Assembly: GCA_002361625.1 (NCBI GenBank)
Contig: DETL01000014.1
Span: 160,929-178,972, forward strand
Source: Bacteroidales bacterium UBA3289
Lineage (GTDB): Bacteria > Bacteroidota > Bacteroidia > Bacteroidales > UBA932
Direction of reading: 5' to 3'
DNA length: 18,044 nucleotides
This document shows, piece after piece, positions 1-6,961 of this stretch. Each line of letters starts with the position of its first letter. Position 1 is the first letter of the stretch. The position numbers and the translations under genes were made by a program. A model generated the notes under the pieces. The model saw nothing but the letters and a program-made list of their open reading frames with translations. It was not told the origin of the DNA and did not search any database.

Positions 1-18
1 GTCTCGTTTTCCGCTCCA
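1..18 (+). tRNA. 3' end of a probable tRNA-Gly (5' part outside window)
   Basis: The first 18 bases read as the end of a tRNA: two last T-loop bases (GT), a T-stem 3' strand (CTCGT), an acceptor 3' strand (TTTCCGC), discriminator T and an encoded CCA. The implied 5' acceptor strand, GCGGAAA, with discriminator U fits bacterial tRNA-Gly; that assignment is from knowledge of the family, because the anticodon lies outside the window. A hairpin terminator follows at once. The same end is repeated at 2328-2345 without a tRNA body. Confidence 0.6.
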
Positions 19-50
19 AACGCCTCGCAGTCCTGCGGGGCGTTTTTGTT
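4..50 (+). repeat. Direct repeat copy 1 (tRNA 3' end plus terminator), candidate att site
   Basis: These 47 bp match 2328-2374 at 44 positions; the only differences are three adjacent bases in the terminator loop (31-33, TCC here and GAA there). The repeat covers the last 15 bases of the tRNA and its terminator, a common kind of integration target. This copy is joined to T-arm bases that fit a real tRNA, so it should be the original site. Confidence 0.6.
21..50 (+). terminator. Rho-independent terminator of the tRNA-Gly
   Basis: The stem is CGCCTCGCA (21-29) against TGCGGGGCG (34-42), with one G-T wobble, a loop of four bases, then TTTTTGTT. It lies directly after the tRNA CCA end, so it most likely ends the tRNA transcript. 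Confidence 0.7.
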
Positions 51-113
51 TGTGCACTTTCTGGCCGGCGCGGTGCCAACCCTGTGTGGCAGCATTCTTG
101 CAGCAAATAATTT

Positions 114-929
114 ATGCGAAAAACTTTGCTTCTGTTTTTTCTTTTGGGCACATCGATCATTGTCGGGTGCTCGTCTTACAATGATATTGACTTTGACGTG
201 GAGAGTCAAAGCCTTTATTCTACGGGGGCTTTGAAACATGTTGAGTTTTTCAGTTCGGACAAGGGGCTGGAGTTCGACTATCACTTCGACCCTGGCGATG
301 ACGCTGGTAGAAAACCGCTTCTGATCCAGAATCTTCGCCCTCACAAGATCTATCGAATCAGGAACTCCGGCGGAGATCGTGGACCCTTTACCATCTACCT
401 GGAAACGGATTCTAGCGGACGGGGAGTCCGCGTCTTGGAGTATCCTGATCTGCCTCATGTGGCAATGGTTGAACAATCCCTTTCAGCTATTCTAAAAGGA
501 AAACTTGATTTGGCAGTCTCCATGCACATTGACGAAGAGAAAGAACAAGGTCGATACCTCTATCCGGACTCCGTCGTCTGCGCCAGCGTCTGGTTTGACT
601 TTCGCGGAGAAATAGACTCCCTCTATGTGCTTTCCGGGCCTATTGCTTTATACGAAGATGAATTCGCCAATCCAGAGGTACATTTCCTCGGATTCATTGA
701 GAATAATAACCTGCTGATCGGCATTGCTTCCCTCGGCGATGAAAACCCTCAAACCATCAGCTCGTTCGTGGATACTACTGCTCTGCAGATAAACAAAGAG
801 CAATACAAATCCGTCTCAGACGCGTTCATGTCCCATCTACGGAATCTGGATGTCTGCTCATTTCTAATTTCTTCCTCCTTCATCAATTCTTCTGGACTGC
901 TTGTGCCTGCTCATACGTGGCTTCGCTAG
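114..929 (+). CDS. Unrecognised lipoprotein, 271 aa
   Basis: I do not recognise this protein. It begins MRKTLLLFFLLG and has a lipobox ending I-V-G-C with the acylated cysteine at residue 19, so it should be an exported lipoprotein. The mature part is rich in predicted beta-strand, acidic in places (around residues 135-150 and 175-190), with no repeats or further membrane segments and no catalytic motif I can name. The ATG at 114 is chosen because the signal peptide begins there. No clear TAnnTTTG box stands in the 60 bases before it. It lies between the two tRNA-end repeats and converges with the Fic gene, stops 11 bases apart. It is probably cargo of the same inserted segment. Confidence 0.65.
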   Translation: MRKTLLLFFLLGTSIIVGCSSYNDIDFDVESQSLYSTGALKHVEFFSSDKGLEFDYHFDPGDDAGRKPLLIQNLRPHKIYRIRNSGGDRGPFTIYLETDSSGRGVRVLEYPDLPHVAMVEQSLSAILKGKLDLAVSMHIDEEKEQGRYLYPDSVVCASVWFDFRGEIDSLYVLSGPIALYEDEFANPEVHFLGFIENNNLLIGIASLGDENPQTISSFVDTTALQINKEQYKSVSDAFMSHLRNLDVCSFLISSSFINSSGLLVPAHTWLR

Positions 930-940
930 TAAAAGAATAA

Positions 941-2071
941 TCAAGACCGCTCCGGCCCGGGAACCAAAACAGAATCTGCCGAGCAACGGATGCCATAAGA
1001 GACGTCGCGCACCCTTCCCGGCTGGGGAATGAGGATACCGGCCTCAACCAGGTGCTTGATGTCTCTTGCCGCGGTGTCCAATGATACCTTTGAGAGTTTC
1101 GCCCAGTTCTTGGCGGTCAGCTTGCCCTCATAACCATCCAGATAGACATTCAGGACCTGCTGCTCCCGATCCGTAAACGGAATGCCGGCATGTGTCTGCC
1201 AGAAAACGGCCTTGCAAAGAACACGGGAAAGGAGTTCGTCGGAGGCGTGAATGGCCCTGGACATGCAGTCCAGATACCATATCAGCCACGCGGTGATGTC
1301 TCCGTCCTGTTTCTGGGTTCTCTCCAGGATGTCGTAATAGGATTTCTTGTCGGCATTGATCTGCCGGGACATGCTGAAATACCGCATCTGGCTGTCGTCA
1401 GCCTGCGAAAGCGACATGTCGGCAATGGCCCTGCCGATGCGGCCGTTCCCATCGTCAAAGGGGTGGATGCAGACGAACCACAGATGCGAGATGGCCGACT
1501 TGAGATAAGTCCTGGGCGTACTCTCCGCATTGAACCAATCCAAGAAGGCGTCCATCTCTTTCGCTATCCTATCCGGAGACGGCGCGACATAATGGACCTT
1601 CTCCTTCCCGAGCATGCCGGAAACGACACTCATCTCTCCGGAGCGGTACTTGGCAACATCGATGACGGCCAATCCGCTGCGCCCGTTCGGGAACAGCGTG
1701 TTGTGCCACCCGAAAAGGCGGTCGTGGGTAAGAGGCTCCGTGTAATGGACAGTAGCATCCAACATCATGTCCACGATACCGTCGATGTACCGGGAAGAGT
1801 CCCTGCTCTGCGGGATGTCGACCCCAAGACGACGGGCTACCGAAGAGCGCACCTCGTCGGTATTCAAGACGACCCCCTCAATCTCGGAAGAAGACACGAT
1901 ATCGTGGGTGACGGTCTCCACGACCGCTCCCATCCGCGCATCCAAACCGATGGCGCTGAGCCTCCCTGCCAGGAAGCCCGCCTCTTTATTGACCCTGGCC
2001 AACGCATCGGAAACCAGCTCGTGATTCCAGGTGAAATGCGGCCATTGCGGGGAGTCGTAGATATACTTCAT
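941..2071 (-). CDS. Fic family AMP-transferase, class II (self-inhibited), with C-terminal winged helix
   Basis: Fic proteins transfer a nucleotide monophosphate, usually AMP, to a hydroxyl on a target protein. The Fic core motif HPFDDGNGRIGR is complete at residues 203-214, with catalytic His203 and the anion-binding GNGR. SSEIEG at 61-66 fits the (S/T)xxxE(G/N) inhibitory motif; its position before the core makes this a class II, intramolecularly inhibited Fic, so activity is expected to be low until the Glu65 helix moves. An N-terminal Fic_N/DUF4172-like part covers about residues 1-110. The C-terminus (about 305-365) looks like a winged helix, suggesting DNA binding and self-regulation. 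An in-frame ATG 60 bases upstream (2131) would add 20 residues, but a promoter box lies between the two ATGs, so the start at 2071 (376 aa) is preferred. The cellular target is unknown. Confidence 0.9.
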   Translation of the reverse strand: MKYIYDSPQWPHFTWNHELVSDALARVNKEAGFLAGRLSAIGLDARMGAVVETVTHDIVSSSEIEGVVLNTDEVRSSVARRLGVDIPQSRDSSRYIDGIVDMMLDATVHYTEPLTHDRLFGWHNTLFPNGRSGLAVIDVAKYRSGEMSVVSGMLGKEKVHYVAPSPDRIAKEMDAFLDWFNAESTPRTYLKSAISHLWFVCIHPFDDGNGRIGRAIADMSLSQADDSQMRYFSMSRQINADKKSYYDILERTQKQDGDITAWLIWYLDCMSRAIHASDELLSRVLCKAVFWQTHAGIPFTDREQQVLNVYLDGYEGKLTAKNWAKLSKVSLDTAARDIKHLVEAGILIPQPGRVRDVSYGIRCSADSVLVPGPERS

Positions 2072-2087
2072 CACACGTCCTTTTTCG

Positions 2088-2118
2088 CAAAGATAGTGTT
2101 TTTCGGTCTTTTTGCAAC
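2088..2118 (-). promoter_or_regulatory. Promoter of the Fic gene (Bacteroidota sigma-ABfr type)
   Basis: On the minus strand TATCTTTG (2088-2095) matches the -7 consensus TAnnTTTG exactly. Nineteen bases upstream is GTTG (2115-2118), one base off the -33 element TTTG. The ATG at 2071 follows 16 bases after the -7 box. This decides the start codon, since the upstream ATG at 2131 would lie ahead of the promoter. Confidence 0.7.
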
Positions 2119-2123
2119 CATTA

Positions 2124-2153
2124 AACCGCAAAATTTGCGGTTAATTGACCGCA
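2124..2153. promoter_or_regulatory. Palindromic candidate operator upstream of the Fic promoter
   Basis: AACCGCAAA-A-TTTGCGGTT (2124-2142) is a perfect inverted repeat with 9-bp arms around one base. A further half-site ACCGCA at 2148-2153 pairs with TGCGGT (2136-2141) as a second inverted repeat, giving three half-sites spaced 11 and 12 bp, about one helical turn. It abuts the -33 element. Binding by the Fic protein's own winged helix is an inference. Confidence 0.5.
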
Positions 2154-2203
2154 TCTTGCCGATCTAACGTCTTTCTTTTCCCTTTCTATTTCGGTTCATC
2201 TTC

Positions 2204-2236
2204 CCTTGAATTCCCTTTCTCTATGGGAATTGAAGG
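2204..2236. other. Imperfect hairpin between the Fic promoter and the second repeat copy
   Basis: Arms at 2204-2215 and 2225-2236 pair at 11 of 12 positions with a 9-base loop. A T-rich run (ATAGTTATTTTTAC) follows on the plus strand, as in a terminator, but no plus-strand gene reads into it. Its function is unclear. Confidence 0.35.
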
Positions 2237-2327
2237 ATAGTTATTTTTACTCCTATTTTACACCCGGCTTCATCTTGGTTTTCGCAAGTGATTGATTCTA
2301 CTGGTATTATACGTGAAGAATCGAGAT

Positions 2328-2374
2328 TCGTTTTCCGCTCCAAACGCCTCGCAGGAATGCGGGGCGTTTTTGTT
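2328..2374 (+). repeat. Direct repeat copy 2 (tRNA-Gly 3' end plus terminator), candidate att site
   Basis: This copy matches 4-50 at 44 of 47 positions. It includes TTTCCGCTCCA and a working terminator hairpin (CGCCTCGCA, 2345-2353, against TGCGGGGCG, 2358-2366, loop GGAA, then TTTTTGTT). Upstream bases do not fold as a tRNA: I find no GCGGAAA acceptor strand or D and anticodon arms in the preceding 80 bases. It is therefore a displaced tRNA end, as left by site-specific integration. Confidence 0.6.
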
Positions 2375-2409
2375 ATGCCCTGGCGGGTTGGCCCTTCCCG
2401 GCGTGTTGC

Positions 2410-2464
2410 GTACAAACCTCGTTTGTACAAGAAAACATCCTCAGACCGGCGTTTTCTTGTACAA
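2410..2464. repeat. Overlapping inverted repeats with TTGTAC core
   Basis: GTACAAAC (2410-2417) and GTTTGTAC (2421-2428) are a perfect inverted repeat around three bases. Overlapping it, the 14-base arm 2423-2436 (TTGTACAAGAAAAC) pairs perfectly with 2451-2464 around a 14-base spacer. The middle arm can thus pair with either side, giving two mutually exclusive hairpins. A related palindrome lies at 2539-2565. Confidence 0.7.
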
Positions 2465-2538
2465 GTCTCACGGATTTAGCCGATTGTCGACCCGATTCCG
2501 AGAGACTTGAGCAGAAAACTCCAGAGGGAAGCGTATTT

Positions 2539-2565
2539 CGATGCACAAACGAGATTTGTACATCG
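2539..2565. repeat. Inverted repeat related to the TTGTAC palindromes
   Basis: CGATGCACAAA (2539-2549) pairs with TTTGTACATCG (2555-2565) with one mismatch around a 5-base spacer. The inner bases repeat the ACAAA/TTTGTAC word of the palindromes at 2410-2464. Confidence 0.6.
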
Positions 2566-2918
2566 CAATATCAACTCCACCGGACATTTTCACCAGGAAG
2601 AGATCGTCCCTGGTGTCGATGGGGCCGGGAGACTGGTATCGTCTCTTCGGGAGATCGGGCTAGGTCTGTAACTGTATTGCGGAGCGACTTGTATACTCTG
2701 ACCATTATGAAATGGAGGGTCCATTCTTCCGTGAGTGGATCGTCAGGGAAAATAAGTAGTGCTCTTTGCTCTCTCGAACCAGTTGTTTCTTGTGTACGCA
2801 TCTGATGTGAACACGGAAAGGTTTGCCCCGTGGCGATTTTTGTTCGCATCTCCCGCGAAAGGGGCGTTTAAAGGGGTTTGGTGCGGGATGCGTACAAAAT
2901 CATAAAGGAGAACCGACT

Positions 2919-3014
2919 ATGATCATGCGCGGAGCCAATATCCGAGTCGTAAAGACCTCACACTTTGAATGGTGGGGGCGGCGATGTTTTGGTCTTACAA
3001 AGCTTATATTCTGA
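2919..3014 (+). CDS. Possible 31-aa peptide with strong ribosome binding site
   Basis: An AAAGGAG sequence (2904-2910) stands 8 bases before ATG at 2919, an ideal Shine-Dalgarno arrangement and unusual in Bacteroidota. The frame encodes a basic peptide of 31 residues beginning MIMRGANIRVV and ending CFGLTKLIF. There is no signal peptide and no family I recognise. It may be a real small protein, or the start of a decayed gene. Confidence 0.25.
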   Translation: MIMRGANIRVVKTSHFEWWGRRCFGLTKLIF

Positions 3015-3061
3015 ACACAGTATTGGGGGCGTTATAGACAGGCGGCAAAACATGCTTTTTC

Positions 3062-3083
3062 GAAAAACAGAGTCTGGACTCGG
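3062..3083 (-). terminator. Weak candidate terminator of the phosphoester operon
   Basis: On the minus strand, shortly after the TAG at 3092, GAGT-CCAG-ACTC (3081-3070) forms a short stem followed by TGTTTTTCG. The stem is only four to six pairs, so termination may be inefficient. Confidence 0.35.
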
Positions 3084-3091
3084 AAGGCAAA

Positions 3092-4744
3092 CTATATATG
3101 TTTATCTACACCATCAGAAGATAATCCTGGCCCACCGCCAGCTGTGTACCCTAAGCTCTCTCCACTACTCCATGGGGAAACCCAGAAGGCAAACAAATCG
3201 CCATCAAAAAGAGAGAAACGGAGTCTCACTTTTTTTGTCGTGAAACGCGAAAGGTCAAGTACCATCTTTTTCGTGGTATTGAAAGGGCCGAACACGGGGC
3301 TTTCTTGTAAGATCTTTCCTTGCTCCGAAAGGACTTCAACCCTAATGGACCCTCTTACATTAGCGTTGATAAACAAATATTTACCCTTGAAGGTAAGAAG
3401 CTCCGTGATTAAATAGCCACCATGCTTTCCAGCCCTTCGCGAGACAAAGCCGTCTCGCCTGAGCGTTGCCAGCCCGCAAGATGAGTATGCATCCCAGTGA
3501 AAAGGATTCAATCGTCTTCCGCTGACGTAGAAATATAGGGAATCCCCAACTATGAGCGGGGCTCCGCCGACCGATTGTACGTTCCCCCAATTCCAGGCAT
3601 TCGCTATTGGATTAACACCAATAAATGCTTGGTGTGAAGGCCGAGAAAAATGAAATCCATCTCGGGAGAAGCCTAACATGACCTCGTTCCTTTTTTGCAC
3701 GCCAAATTTTTGACAATCGGCATTTTCCGGTCCCTGCCACACTGAATACTGTCCAAGGATTATACTCTCGTAAGGAATGCAATCGAAATGATAAATTCCC
3801 GGGTCAATATCCGGGTATTCTGGATGGCGGGATTCCAGGGTATCCGGTGTGAACCAAAAAACAACGTTCTGATCCTCTGCGTCTGCTTTTATTCTATGTG
3901 CTTTCGACACAGCATCCTCCGCGGTATCGGATTCCAAATAGGCCCTGGACCTTGCCGATACGGCTGTTTTGTGGCGTAAGCTAAGGCACCAGACTCCCCT
4001 GAAAGGATTATAAAAAGCCGAGGATCGATCCAAGATATCCCCACTTTGGGCTACTCCCTTTGTCCAATGAATGCCATCAGAGGAGTATTTTAAGACAAAT
4101 TGCCAGCTGTTGTTGGCGATGTTGCGCTCAACATTAAAAAATTTATAGCGCTTGATAGGATCTATTTCCTGTTTATCCAACCAGACTGTTGAGGCATCTC
4201 TTTCGCATGTGTCAACGAGGTTTGTCCCTGGTACTATATCCAATTGTGGTTTAATCCAATTTCTTCCGTCTGTCGATTCAGCATACGCAGTACAAAACCT
4301 CTTTCCAACGGCATATCCTCCAGTCAAATACCACAACTTGAATTTTCCTTCCGCCTCATCGTACCACACACCGTCACTGAACGGCGCAGCATAGGGAACA
4401 CCCTCGCTAGTCTTTTCCCACTCTTCGACTGGAAATAGAACAGGATTGCCAATAAACAATTCAGGCGTATGGCAAATGGTTTCAAGATCAGTAGCCCAAA
4501 CGAGATAGTCATCAACAAACAACTGCCTGCCAACATCGACAGGAATTACATTCGGTTTCTTCTCCAGATAAGGAATAGGCATCATCCCACGCTGTTCCGG
4601 TTCATCATATTTGGGAGGCCAACAATTAGGCAAACAAATACCATTATGCAAAACAAATGAATTATTGGCTCTTTCGTGGGAACACGAAAGAGCCACCACA
4701 ACAATGGCCAAAAAGATTAGTTGCTTTATTGATGAGGCTTCCAT
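3092..4744 (-). CDS. Lipoprotein with five-bladed beta-propeller (GH43/GH32-like fold), 550 aa
   Basis: The start MEASSIKQLIFLAIVVVALSC is a lipoprotein signal with Cys21 as the acylation site. The mature protein has features of the five-bladed propeller found in GH32/43/68-like enzymes and related uncharacterised proteins of Bacteroidota and Planctomycetes: RQLFVDDYLV near residue 70, blade-like repeats such as GVWYDEAEGKFKLWY and KYSSDGIHWTKG, and FSRDGFHFSRP. A C-terminal beta-rich module (about 450-530) may be a jelly-roll. I cannot assign catalytic acids with confidence, so hydrolase activity and substrate remain inference. It is the last gene of the operon; its ATG overlaps the end of the phosphatase gene by 19 bp, which suggests translational coupling. 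It probably acts at the membrane surface on the sugar or polyol part of the substrate. Confidence 0.7.
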   Translation of the reverse strand: MEASSIKQLIFLAIVVVALSCSHERANNSFVLHNGICLPNCWPPKYDEPEQRGMMPIPYLEKKPNVIPVDVGRQLFVDDYLVWATDLETICHTPELFIGNPVLFPVEEWEKTSEGVPYAAPFSDGVWYDEAEGKFKLWYLTGGYAVGKRFCTAYAESTDGRNWIKPQLDIVPGTNLVDTCERDASTVWLDKQEIDPIKRYKFFNVERNIANNSWQFVLKYSSDGIHWTKGVAQSGDILDRSSAFYNPFRGVWCLSLRHKTAVSARSRAYLESDTAEDAVSKAHRIKADAEDQNVVFWFTPDTLESRHPEYPDIDPGIYHFDCIPYESIILGQYSVWQGPENADCQKFGVQKRNEVMLGFSRDGFHFSRPSHQAFIGVNPIANAWNWGNVQSVGGAPLIVGDSLYFYVSGRRLNPFHWDAYSSCGLATLRRDGFVSRRAGKHGGYLITELLTFKGKYLFINANVRGSIRVEVLSEQGKILQESPVFGPFNTTKKMVLDLSRFTTKKVRLRFSLFDGDLFAFWVSPWSSGESLGYTAGGGPGLSSDGVDKHI

Positions 4745-6042
4745 TTGTCAATCAACTGTTCGCAATAGGTTCGAAAGTCTGTCCAATGATAGTAGGGGAA
4801 ACACTCCGTCTCAAGAGGAAGCCTCGTCTCTACTTCATTGAGAAGGAGTTTTACCAAAACATCTCCCTTTTTGTTCCGATAAAAAACCCACTGTACATTG
4901 GCTGCCATAGGCGTGATCCTAAAATCCTGCCACACTAAAGCAGCATCTTCTGGACATATAGTTAGAGAAGTATTTTTCTGATTCTGAAGTAAGTTCATCA
5001 ACTTCATAATATACACATCATGACCGTATCTTAAATGGGCACCCCCGTCGTTCTGTTTCAGAACAGCATTCGCGTCAGCAAGCATCTCGGCAAGCAAGCG
5101 ACAAGCATCCTGCTTGGGGATTCCCCGATTCTCCGGATTTGGTCCATAAAGCGTATAAAACTTATAATTAACCGTTTCCCAGATATCCTTTAGTTCTTCC
5201 TCAGTAAAAATGTCATCATAATTAATTCCGAGATTCAAGGCATTGGTATTGGCCACAATCCAGCGAAGGCTAATAGCAAAGCCAACCGGATCCTTCACTT
5301 TTTCCGGCGAAAGAAAAATAGAAGATAGCAGCCTATCTGGTTTTATCTTTTGATGTTCAAATTCATAGAGTTTTTGATGCCAGGCCGACGTGTCTGCATT
5401 GAAAGATTGCCATTCCTGTGAGTCATAAGCAATATAATCCATGTATTTATCTCCCGTTGAAAGAGATAACTTCATGCTGGGATTCATTACCAAAAGCTGG
5501 GAGGTTGATGCCGCCATACTCATTATGCAGCGCCTGACATTACTGGAAACAGCATCAATAACAACACCTTTCCGGAGAAAAATCTGCGGATAATACTCTA
5601 CCATGCGCCTGGCAATCTCTTTGTGTTGTTGAACACCCAAAGGTGTGAGTTCACCGAATAGACCCTGTGCTTCTTCGTAGGCCAACAGCACCTTTTCGCG
5701 AACGTCCTTCCCATGATCGGTCAAACCATCTGTTTCAAATGCTTTGTCCATCTCGCCCAGGACGTTTTTGTATAAATCCTCTTGATGTGTTCTCCTTGCT
5801 CCATGTCTTCCGTAATGACTCAAATAGAAGGGTTTATATCCTTTGGGCGGTGCGACCTGATGAATTCCGGACGTCGAATAGTTGAAAAAATAGCCATAAA
5901 GCATTTCCGGATTATTGTGGAATATGCTTCCCAGTTCTTGTCTGGTTAACGACTGAGCAGTGGCAAAAGGACCTGTCAATAATAACAGGCAGCAAAACAG
6001 GGCCGGCAAACCGGCCCTGTATCTATTAGCGTCTTTTCGCAT
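4726..6042 (-). CDS. Periplasmic histidine acid phosphatase (branch 2; MINPP/phytase-like), 438 aa
   Basis: This enzyme class removes phosphate from monoesters through a phosphohistidine intermediate. The signature SHYGRHGARR lies at 75-84, with His80 as nucleophile and Arg79 and Arg83 as phosphate ligands. GHDVYIM (340-346) supplies the HD motif, Asp342 being the expected proton donor. SSNVRRCIMSM (166-176) is the third conserved block. Residues 1-30 are a signal peptide ending A-T-A-Q, without a lipobox, so a periplasmic enzyme is expected. Length fits the family. Bacteroidota members are often labelled multiple inositol polyphosphate phosphatase, but those with HAE instead of HD are the proven MINPP type, so phytase activity is uncertain here. 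The start overlaps the upstream phosphodiesterase gene by 17 bp. Confidence 0.85.
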   Translation of the reverse strand: MRKDANRYRAGLPALFCCLLLLTGPFATAQSLTRQELGSIFHNNPEMLYGYFFNYSTSGIHQVAPPKGYKPFYLSHYGRHGARRTHQEDLYKNVLGEMDKAFETDGLTDHGKDVREKVLLAYEEAQGLFGELTPLGVQQHKEIARRMVEYYPQIFLRKGVVIDAVSSNVRRCIMSMAASTSQLLVMNPSMKLSLSTGDKYMDYIAYDSQEWQSFNADTSAWHQKLYEFEHQKIKPDRLLSSIFLSPEKVKDPVGFAISLRWIVANTNALNLGINYDDIFTEEELKDIWETVNYKFYTLYGPNPENRGIPKQDACRLLAEMLADANAVLKQNDGGAHLRYGHDVYIMKLMNLLQNQKNTSLTICPEDAALVWQDFRITPMAANVQWVFYRNKKGDVLVKLLLNEVETRLPLETECFPYYHWTDFRTYCEQLIDKWKPHQ

Positions 6043-6961
6043 TTTTTAAGAATCGAATCAAATCGTTCTGATAGTTAGTTTCCAAGATATTAAAGCCTTG
6101 ATCGACAAGCCAACCCCAACCTTTTGAAGGGTCGTCAAAAATAGATGTCTGGTCATCATGGTTAGCCGTATGTTCTGGCCAAGTAGCAGCAATGAATGCC
6201 CTTGACCCAGAATCCAGAATCTTCGGAAGCATCCTATACGTCTCGGAATCAAGCGATTTCATCCTAAACTGGAAGGCTATTGGATGTAGTTTTTCGAGAT
6301 ATTCGTCTACATATGGGCCAAGGTTCTCAATCTTGTCGTCGATTACAGGACAGTAAATAACCTTCTCCAGATCTTCTCCAAAGATTCTTTTTGCCTTTTC
6401 GTAAGGCCAATCCAGGACGAAAACGGATTCTTCCAAAACATCGTAGCGTCGAAGAATCTCCAGTAATGTTCGCACCAAAGTCCCTGGTTCATTGCCCGGA
6501 ATATCATAGCTGGCTTTGTCTAGATAAAGGCATATCTTTCCTTTTGTCAGTTCAATGAATTCCTCCAGGGTGGGAACTTCGAAATCTGTACGTCCACCCC
6601 AGTTGGTTTTTAAACGAAGACTCTTGATCTGAGCAAGTGTCATTTCAGAGATGGTTCCGGTACCATCTGTCATCCTGTCAACGGTATAATCATGCATGAT
6701 GACGATATGCCCGTCCTTCGTCATCCGGACATCCGTTTCAATTATATCGGCACCGAAATACAGTGCATGTTTAACTGCTTCGATGGAGTTTTCCGGGGCA
6801 TAGAGGCAGTCTGCCCGATGAGCTGCGACCCAGACATAATCCGTGGGCTGCTTGGAGCGAAGTAGATCGATTTTGTCTGTATCCTGGGGTTTGTGCGTAC
6901 AACCAAACCCCAGGAACAGACAGAGGATCAACCAACCTCTTTTTAAACTAATATCCTTCAT
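6026..6961 (-). CDS. Glycerophosphodiester phosphodiesterase (GDPD) lipoprotein, 311 aa
   Basis: GDPD enzymes split glycerophosphodiesters into glycerol-3-phosphate and an alcohol in a metal-dependent TIM barrel. The full set of signature residues is present: His48-Arg49 in AAHRADCLYAPENS, Glu75 and Asp77 in ETDVRMTKDG, and His90-Asp91 in MHDYTVDRMTDGTG. The C-terminal ETNYQNDLIRFLK matches the usual last barrel strand and helix. The N-terminus ends in the lipobox L-G-F-G-C, Cys21, so it is membrane anchored, facing the periplasm or cell surface. The gene overlaps the SusD gene by 14 bp and the phosphatase gene by 17 bp. In this setting it probably cleaves a phosphodiester imported by the SusC/D pair, and the downstream phosphatase would take the monoester product. 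Confidence 0.92.
   Translation of the reverse strand: MKDISLKRGWLILCLFLGFGCTHKPQDTDKIDLLRSKQPTDYVWVAAHRADCLYAPENSIEAVKHALYFGADIIETDVRMTKDGHIVIMHDYTVDRMTDGTGTISEMTLAQIKSLRLKTNWGGRTDFEVPTLEEFIELTKGKICLYLDKASYDIPGNEPGTLVRTLLEILRRYDVLEESVFVLDWPYEKAKRIFGEDLEKVIYCPVIDDKIENLGPYVDEYLEKLHPIAFQFRMKSLDSETYRMLPKILDSGSRAFIAATWPEHTANHDDQTSIFDDPSKGWGWLVDQGFNILETNYQNDLIRFLKNAKRR

Larger units (their letters stand above)
2375..3091. other. 717-bp spacer without a convincing gene
   Basis: No open frame here resembles a known protein. It contains a cluster of TTGTAC-core palindromes (2410-2565), single scattered related words (for example GTACAAAA at 2892-2899), a short ORF with a good ribosome binding site (2919-3014) and, at the right, a weak terminator for the minus-strand operon. 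A 92-codon minus-strand frame at 2571-2849 has protein-like stretches around its middle but no start context and no family I know; it could be a gene remnant. Confidence 0.5.

Noticed and set aside
941..2071. Fic protein as a Doc-type toxin with a separate antitoxin
   Set aside because: Its inhibitory motif is within the same chain and no small antitoxin gene stands beside it.
2072..2131. 20-residue N-terminal extension of the Fic protein from the ATG at 2131
   Set aside because: The promoter's -7 box and -33 element lie within or beside this stretch, and the extension is not protein-like. The ATG at 2071 matches the usual family start.
1190..2167. 325-codon open frame on the plus strand
   Set aside because: It is antisense to the Fic gene, which has full motifs; the frame shows codon-mirror composition and no recognisable domain.
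2410..2565. Palindrome cluster as a CRISPR array
   Set aside because: Repeats are short, unevenly spaced, inverted rather than direct, and no cas genes are present.
2571..2849. 92-codon minus-strand frame in the spacer
   Set aside because: Some stretches look protein-like, but there is no promoter or ribosome site, no known domain, and the frame starts and ends in unrelated sequence. A remnant is possible, an intact gene unlikely.
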